Assembly (NCBI GenBank): GCA_946629155.1
Contig: CAMOXM010000016.1
Coordinates: forward strand, 1 to 20,025
Direction of reading: 5' to 3'
DNA from: UBA9848 sp003454065
Lineage (GTDB): Bacteria; Spirochaetota; Spirochaetia; Sphaerochaetales; Sphaerochaetaceae
DNA: 20,025 nt
Part shown: piece by piece, positions 15,531 to 20,025 of the stretch
Layout of the letters: the number at the start of each line of letters is the position of its first letter
How positions within the stretch are numbered: the stretch's first letter is position 1
The notes under the pieces: generated by a model
The model's database searches: none
What the model saw: only the letters and a program-made list of their open reading frames with translations
What the model was told of the DNA's origin: nothing
Made by a program: the position numbers and the translations under genes

Positions 15531-15559
15531 ATTCTATGAATTTTTCCCATTAATGTTAA
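15531..15559 (-). promoter_or_regulatory. Sigma70-type promoter of the aro cluster
   Basis: On the minus strand TTAACA (15554-15559) and TAGAAT (15531-15536) are 17 bases apart; each matches consensus at 5 of 6 positions. A TAGAA/TTCTA inverted pair (about 15521-15535) overlaps the -10 and could be an operator, which is untested. Transcription would begin near 15524, upstream of the hairpin and the short ORF. Confidence 0.6.
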
Positions 15560-15568
15560 TGAAATTTT

Positions 15569-17608
15569 TTATTTTTGCAAATATTTGTGGAATTCGCTTG
15601 CAGGAACGAGAATAGTCTTCCCGTTTGCAATCGCTTTCTGAAGTTTGCTGCCAGGATTTTCGCCTACAAGCAGGTGAGTGGTCTTAGATGACACCGAGCT
15701 GACGATGCGGGCGCCGCGCCGACGGACCTCCTCCATAGCGAGATCGGGGTTCTTAAAACCTTCTACCGAACCGGTAACGCACCAAACCTGACCTGCAAGA
15801 CTATCGTCTATGATGTCACCATCGCCTTCCTGACGTCGCATCATAAGAGGCACAGACTTCAGACGTTCTATGCGCGCAAGCATCTTCGGAGTCTTGAAAA
15901 AGGATATTATGCTGGCAGCCATCTTCGGTCCTATCATCTGTATGCGCGACAGAGACTCGACATCACCGCTGGCAGCGGCTTCGATGAATTTCGCCATGTC
16001 ATCGAAACCGGCATCTACGAGTATTTGAGCGCTTTTCCTCCCCACTTCCGGGATTTGAATCGCAACAAGAACCGAAACGAAATCCTTTTGCTTGGATTTC
16101 TCAAGTCCATCGATTATGTTGCGGACTTTTTTCTCCTTGTATTCCAGTTTTCCGAAAAGATCCTTCTCGTAATCTATGAAATACAAATCGGTGAAATCCT
16201 TCAAAAGTCCCAAATCAAACAAATCCTGTATGGTGCTTGAACCTATGCCCTCAATATCCATCGCCGTCTTTGAAACGAAAAAGGCCGCTTCACCGACTAT
16301 TCTCGCAGGACATTGATCGTTGATGCAAAACGTGTTTTTGCCTATATCCTCGACCTTGCCCCCGCAAACAGGACATTTATCCGGAAATCGGAAAGTCTTG
16401 TTTCCCGATTCGTTCTTTTCCAAAACCTCCTCGACCTGCGGTATGACATCGCCACGCTTGGAAAAGGAGATCTCGTCTCCAATGGCTATTTCAAGCTCGT
16501 TTATATAACCTTTATTATGCAAGGACGCGTTTTCGATGAAACTGCCAAGGAGAAATGTCTTGTCAAACACTGCGACGGGAGTGAGGCGGCCTGTCCTTCC
16601 GACTTGAACCTGAATGTCCTTGAGCACGCTTCTGGCAACTGGAGATTCGAACTTATAGGCTATCGCCCAACGCGGATGATGCTGAGTGTATCCCAATTTC
16701 CCGCGGATGGAAAAGTCGTCAACCTTGAGTACCATCCCATCTATGTCGTAGTCGAGCGTCGCCCTAATGCTTGTCGCATCGGCGATGAATTCATCGATGC
16801 GATCAAATTCATCGAATCCGACGAATCTGGTATGGGGATTGGTTCTGAATCCTAATTCGGTCAGAAAACGAAGCATCTCGGCATGGGAGTTGAAAACTAT
16901 GCCCCTGTTCTCGGGAGCATCTTCGGAAAGAAAGCCTTCGTAAATGAAAATATCGAGGCCAGTGCCTGCCACTTCGCTCGTCTTCTGTCTTTTGATAAGA
17001 CCCGCCGCGAGATTTCTCGCATTCGCATAAGGCTCGCTAAGCGTTCCGTTTATCCGCTCGAACGACTTCTTGTCCAAGTATAATTCGCCCCGGCAGGCAA
17101 TCGTTATGGGTTTGTCAAGCATTAGCGGGACGCTTCTTATAGTCTTGACGCCCGCTGTTATGTCGCTGCCTACGATGCCATTTCCACGCGTCACCGCCCT
17201 GGAAAGCGAGCCATGCTCGTAATACAGCACTACGGAAAGTCCGTCTATCTTCTCCTCAAGGCTGAAGGAAACATCTCTGAATCCCGCCTTGAATATCCTC
17301 TGCCTGAAATTTTCCAAATCCGCGATGCCATACGCCTTGTCGAGAGAAAGGACGGGAATCGTATGCTTGACATCCTCGAATCCCTGTATGGCGTCATCTC
17401 CCACTCTCTGCGTGGGGGAATAGGGGGATTTCAGCTCCGGATGCTCCGTTTCGAGCTTGACCAATCTGTCATAAAGCCTGTCATATTCGGCATCGCTCAC
17501 CAAAGGCCTGGCATCCTTGTAATACGCAGCCGAATACTTGTTCAATTTTCCAACAAGAGAGTCGATTTCGCTTTTCAAATCCGATTTGCCATCGCTCATA
17601 ACGCTCAT
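15569..17608 (-). CDS. ligA: NAD-dependent DNA ligase
   Basis: This 679-residue enzyme seals nicks in DNA using NAD and is essential in replication and repair. The order of domains is complete. An Ia domain (AAYYKDARPLVSDAEYDRLYDRL) is followed by the adenylation domain with catalytic Lys120 in EEKIDG, and by an OB fold with VQVGRTGRLTPVA. Next come a four-cysteine zinc finger (CPVCGG ... CINDQC), helix-hairpin-helix repeats and a C-terminal BRCT domain (about 600-679, with VWCVTGSVEGF). Length is normal for LigA. The ATG at 17606-17608 overlaps the fabZ stop as ATGA; a second ATG three codons on is also possible. ligA is the last gene of the Rnf-fabZ-ligA run. Confidence 0.95.
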   Translation of the reverse strand: MSVMSDGKSDLKSEIDSLVGKLNKYSAAYYKDARPLVSDAEYDRLYDRLVKLETEHPELKSPYSPTQRVGDDAIQGFEDVKHTIPVLSLDKAYGIADLENFRQRIFKAGFRDVSFSLEEKIDGLSVVLYYEHGSLSRAVTRGNGIVGSDITAGVKTIRSVPLMLDKPITIACRGELYLDKKSFERINGTLSEPYANARNLAAGLIKRQKTSEVAGTGLDIFIYEGFLSEDAPENRGIVFNSHAEMLRFLTELGFRTNPHTRFVGFDEFDRIDEFIADATSIRATLDYDIDGMVLKVDDFSIRGKLGYTQHHPRWAIAYKFESPVARSVLKDIQVQVGRTGRLTPVAVFDKTFLLGSFIENASLHNKGYINELEIAIGDEISFSKRGDVIPQVEEVLEKNESGNKTFRFPDKCPVCGGKVEDIGKNTFCINDQCPARIVGEAAFFVSKTAMDIEGIGSSTIQDLFDLGLLKDFTDLYFIDYEKDLFGKLEYKEKKVRNIIDGLEKSKQKDFVSVLVAIQIPEVGRKSAQILVDAGFDDMAKFIEAAASGDVESLSRIQMIGPKMAASIISFFKTPKMLARIERLKSVPLMMRRQEGDGDIIDDSLAGQVWCVTGSVEGFKNPDLAMEEVRRRGARIVSSVSSKTTHLLVGENPGSKLQKAIANGKTILVPASEFHKYLQK

Positions 17609-18072
17609 TTTCCGATATTTTCCCCATCCATCAGATAAAAGAATATTTCTCCCGAAGCGATAGTCTTGCCTTCCACTGCGGCCTTTGCTTTCGCCAACCC
17701 GAAATTCCGTTTTCGGCTGGCTATCTCCAGATACAAATCCAACCTGTCGCCAGGAATCGCCATACCTCTGAATTTGAACTTGTCAAGCCCCGCAAGGATC
17801 GGAATCCTGTTCGCGCTCTCATCTTCGCCTAAAACGCAAAAGGCGCCCGCTTGCGCCAGCGCCTCGACGACAAGCACTCCCGGCATTACAGGCGCATCCT
17901 TGAAATGCCCTTGGAAAAAAGGCTCGTTGACCGTGAGGTTCTTGTAGGCATATATGTATTCCCCAACCTTCATGTCAACGACCCTATCAACGAGCAGAAA
18001 CGGATAGCCTTGCGGCAGAACTGATCGTATCTTGTTTATATCGTATTGCCTGCCATCTCCGGACTGATTCAT
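17605..18072 (-). CDS. fabZ: 3-hydroxyacyl-ACP dehydratase FabZ
   Basis: This 155-residue hot-dog-fold enzyme dehydrates 3-hydroxyacyl-ACP in the fatty acid elongation cycle. Catalytic His56 lies in FFQGHF and Glu70 in MPGVLVVEALAQ; YPFLLVDRV at 23-31 is also diagnostic. The start ATG (18070-18072) shares bases with the rnfB stop (ATGA) and is preceded by AGAGGG. Its own stop overlaps the ligA start in the same way. No other fatty acid gene is in view, so it probably sits here because of shared transcription rather than pathway grouping. Confidence 0.93.
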   Translation of the reverse strand: MNQSGDGRQYDINKIRSVLPQGYPFLLVDRVVDMKVGEYIYAYKNLTVNEPFFQGHFKDAPVMPGVLVVEALAQAGAFCVLGEDESANRIPILAGLDKFKFRGMAIPGDRLDLYLEIASRKRNFGLAKAKAAVEGKTIASGEIFFYLMDGENIGK

Positions 18073-18866
18073 TTGTCCAACCCTCTGATTATATGCCTCG
18101 GGCAGGCGGCGGCTGCCTGCTCGGTTTGCGGGTAATCCCTGTCATAATCGACGATTGAAAGGAATTCATCCATCCTGCAGCCTGAATCGGGATACTTGCT
18201 CACGCATATAGAGCAGCCGATGCATCCTGCCTTGCACACCTTGTTCACTTCGGCTCCTTTTTGCTTGTTGTTGCAAGCCACAACCCATTTCGCATCATAG
18301 GGTATGAGCTTGATCACATTGTTAGGGCAAACGGAAACGCATTTTCCGCACCCAATGCATTTGCTGCGATCCACGACCACGTCTCCCTTCTCATCGTATG
18401 ATATGGCATTCTGCGAGCAGACCTTCATGCAGCTGCCGAGCTGCAAGCAACCCGAACGGCATCCTTTCGAACCGTTGAAAACCAACGATGCGGCGCGGCA
18501 ATCGCTCAAGCCTGAATATTCGCTGTTCCTGACCGCGACGCTGTCGTCCCCTTTGCAGAAAACGAACGCAGTCATCCTTCTCACCTTCTGCGCCACCTTT
18601 CCCATTATTTCGGACATCGCCGCCGCCAAAGCATCGCCGCCAGGCGAACAAAGACCAGGCTCCGCCTCACCTTTGGACACAGCCTCGGCATAAGCGGCGC
18701 AACCTGCGAAACCACACCCTCCGCAATTCGCGCCCGGCATTATCTTTTCCAAAGCCTCAAGCTTCTCGTTTTTTTCGACCTTCAGCTTCTTATCCGCAAA
18801 AGCCAGGAACAAAGCAAGGGCGGCGCTAAGGGCGAGCATAATCACAAAAGCCATTACGATTCCCAT
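18069..18866 (-). CDS. rnfB: Rnf electron transport complex subunit B (iron-sulphur protein)
   Basis: This 265-residue subunit passes electrons within the membrane Rnf complex, which couples ferredoxin:NAD electron transfer to ion pumping. An N-terminal membrane helix (about 1-24) is followed by the RnfB 4Fe-4S domain with C48-x2-C51-x4-C56 and C73. Ferredoxin-like sets come next: C136, C140, C146, C150, and then C170, C173, C176, C180. A third set has C211, C215, C218 and C221, but Tyr225 stands where CP is expected. The last, near 244-256, keeps only C255. In related four-cluster RnfB proteins these positions are cysteines, so cluster loss is suspected. The GGAGGAGA ribosome site in the 10-base gap after rnfA fixes the start. 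Confidence 0.93.
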   Translation of the reverse strand: MGIVMAFVIMLALSAALALFLAFADKKLKVEKNEKLEALEKIMPGANCGGCGFAGCAAYAEAVSKGEAEPGLCSPGGDALAAAMSEIMGKVAQKVRRMTAFVFCKGDDSVAVRNSEYSGLSDCRAASLVFNGSKGCRSGCLQLGSCMKVCSQNAISYDEKGDVVVDRSKCIGCGKCVSVCPNNVIKLIPYDAKWVVACNNKQKGAEVNKVCKAGCIGCSICVSKYPDSGCRMDEFLSIVDYDRDYPQTEQAAAACPRHIIRGLDK

Positions 18867-18876
18867 TGTCTCCTCC

Positions 18877-19470
18877 TCATGCCAAATGCAAATTGTCGAT
18901 TATCGCCCTATCGAAGCCCATGAATGCCAATGCCATGAGCCCTGCGGTGATAAACACTATGGGCAAGCCTCTGAAAGCCTTGGGAACATCGCTCAGCTCC
19001 AATCTTTCGCGTATGTTGCTCATCAGGATTATGACCAAAGTGAAACCCAAACCGGCAGCGATGGAAGCCGTAAAGCTTTCCAAAAGATCATATTTCTCGT
19101 TTATGTTGATTATCGATATTCCCAGGACGATGCAATTCGTGGTTATAAGCGGAAGATAGATCCCCAATGCCTTGTAAAGCGAAGGCGACGTCACTCGGAT
19201 GAACCTTTCCACCACCTGAACCAGCGATGCGATCACCAAAATGAACACGACGGTCTGGAGATATTCCAAAGAGAACGGAGCAAGCAGGTAGTAATAGACC
19301 AGATAGCACACCACGCTTGAAACGGCAGTCACGAACGTCACCGCCAGACCCATGCCTATGGCGCTCTCCGAATTCTTTGAAACCCCTATGAACGGGCACA
19401 ACCCCATGAATTGAACAAGTATGAAGTTGTTTATGAATATGTAGGTTATGAGAAGGGCTATAAGTTTCAT
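18877..19470 (-). CDS. rnfA: Rnf electron transport complex subunit A
   Basis: This 197-residue integral membrane subunit has about six hydrophobic segments. Its N-terminus reads YIFINNFILVQFMGLCPFIGVS, and the middle has YLPLITTNCIVLG; both are RnfA/RsxA hallmarks. The CP and TTNC cysteines are those that hold the membrane iron-sulphur centre shared with RnfE in characterised complexes. The ATG at 19468-19470 overlaps the rnfE stop (ATGA). rnfB follows after 10 bases. The gene order E-A-B matches the usual rnfCDGEAB operon, so C, D and G are expected beyond the right edge. Confidence 0.95.
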   Translation of the reverse strand: MKLIALLITYIFINNFILVQFMGLCPFIGVSKNSESAIGMGLAVTFVTAVSSVVCYLVYYYLLAPFSLEYLQTVVFILVIASLVQVVERFIRVTSPSLYKALGIYLPLITTNCIVLGISIININEKYDLLESFTASIAAGLGFTLVIILMSNIRERLELSDVPKAFRGLPIVFITAGLMALAFMGFDRAIIDNLHLA

Positions 19471-20025
19471 TTATTCTTCTCCTGTGATTCCCTGCGGCTT
19501 TCCGATATGTCCTGAATCTTATTAAATGCGGCTTTCAGATACCCCATCACGAAAAGCGCTCCGGCAGGCGCGGCCAAAACGCGAACGGGATTTCCCTTAA
19601 GTCCCGGAAGCGAAACCCTGAATGCGAAAAGGCTGATGGTGCCGTTTCCTATCACTTCCCTTATCAGTGCGATCAAAGTCAGCGACATTGTGAATCCGAT
19701 TCCCATTCCGATCGCGTCCATGACCGAAGCGAGAATTTTGTTCTTTGAAGCGAATGCCTCGGCTCTACCGAGTATTATGCAATTTACTACAATCAACGGA
19801 AGATAAACGCCCAACGCATCATAAAGATCCGGCAGATACGCATTCATGATCATCTGCGTTATGGTTACGAACGATGCGATTATGACTATGAAACTCGGAA
19901 TTCGTATGGAATCATCGATATAATCCTTCAAAAGCGATACGAGGAAATTCGATCCGATCAAAACCAAAGTAGCGGCGATTCCCATTCCCAAGGCGTTTGA
20001 AACGCTAGTGCTCACTCCCAAAGTA
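19467..20025 (-). CDS. rnfE: Rnf electron transport complex subunit E (5' end cut by window edge)
   Basis: About 185 residues of RnfE are present; the true start and roughly the first 30 residues lie beyond position 20025. The visible protein is a multi-pass membrane subunit with STSVSNALGMGIAATLVLIG, then YLPLIVVNCIILGRAEAFAS, the RnfE counterpart of the RnfA YLPLITTNC segment. A later MDAIGMGIGFTMSLTLIALIRE also fits the family. The C-terminal tail is charged (SESRRESQEKNK). The frame is open to the window edge, so an internal TTG near 20021 is not the start. Confidence 0.92.
   Translation of the reverse strand, partial: TLGVSTSVSNALGMGIAATLVLIGSNFLVSLLKDYIDDSIRIPSFIVIIASFVTITQMIMNAYLPDLYDALGVYLPLIVVNCIILGRAEAFASKNKILASVMDAIGMGIGFTMSLTLIALIREVIGNGTISLFAFRVSLPGLKGNPVRVLAAPAGALFVMGYLKAAFNKIQDISESRRESQEKNK

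Noticed and set aside
15233..15553. Plus-strand open frame of 106 codons across the aroC leader
   Set aside because: No ribosome site precedes it, it overlaps the aroC start and the aro promoter on the other strand, and no family is recognisable.
1..20025. tRNA, rRNA, CRISPR arrays or transposase genes
   Set aside because: I looked for clover-leaf arms, rRNA-like stretches, evenly spaced direct repeats and transposase motifs, and saw none in the window.

Overview
All recognisable genes in this 20 kb window lie on the minus strand, so transcription runs from high to low coordinates. Base composition is moderate (near 50% GC by eye). The window carries two lipoproteins, one with the lipobox ending in LFSC and one ending in AVSC. 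It also carries an Rnf complex, a chorismate synthase of the GGGHFSGR type, and an M30-like metallopeptidase lipoprotein. Together these suggest a host-associated anaerobe, most likely a Treponema-like spirochaete. That assignment is an inference; no rRNA or marker gene here proves it.

Layout, right to left in transcription order: (1) 20025-15569 holds rnfE (5' end cut by the window edge), rnfA, rnfB, fabZ and ligA. The genes are packed tightly, with three ATGA start/stop overlaps (rnfE/rnfA, rnfB/fabZ, fabZ/ligA). (2) A promoter and a leader region follow at 15559-15256. The leader holds a hairpin with a T7 tract and a 20-codon Phe-rich ORF with a strong Shine-Dalgarno. They precede an aromatic pathway cluster of aroC, a fused aroE-aroK, and aroQ (15255-12458). 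(3) A SLC1-type acidic amino acid symporter has its own promoter (12425-12397) and a strong terminator (10863-10833). (4) A 163-bp near-palindromic MITE-like or REP-like repeat lies at 10828-10666. (5) A small PH-domain gene is coupled to an aspartate/glutamate racemase gene broken by a one-base frameshift (10604-9474). (6) A complete branched-chain amino acid ABC importer operon (substrate-binding protein, LivH, LivM, LivG, LivF) ends in a CBS-CBS-ACT sensor protein (9440-4158). (7) A 1259-residue lipoprotein combines Cys-rich motifs, a thioredoxin-like CGYC domain and an M30-type HEFQH peptidase domain (4113-267). Two downstream hairpins and one arm of the same repeat family, cut by the left window edge, lie beyond it.

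Functionally the window combines ion-coupled energy metabolism (Rnf), lipid and DNA housekeeping (FabZ, LigA), shikimate-pathway synthesis, and amino acid acquisition (Liv system, acidic amino acid symporter, racemase). It also encodes a large surface or periplasmic peptidase. The items most worth a second look are the palindromic repeat family placed just past transcription terminators, the frameshifted racemase, the thioredoxin/M30 lipoprotein, the aroC leader, the apparent loss of cluster cysteines in RnfB, and homopolymer tracts inside two promoter spacers.
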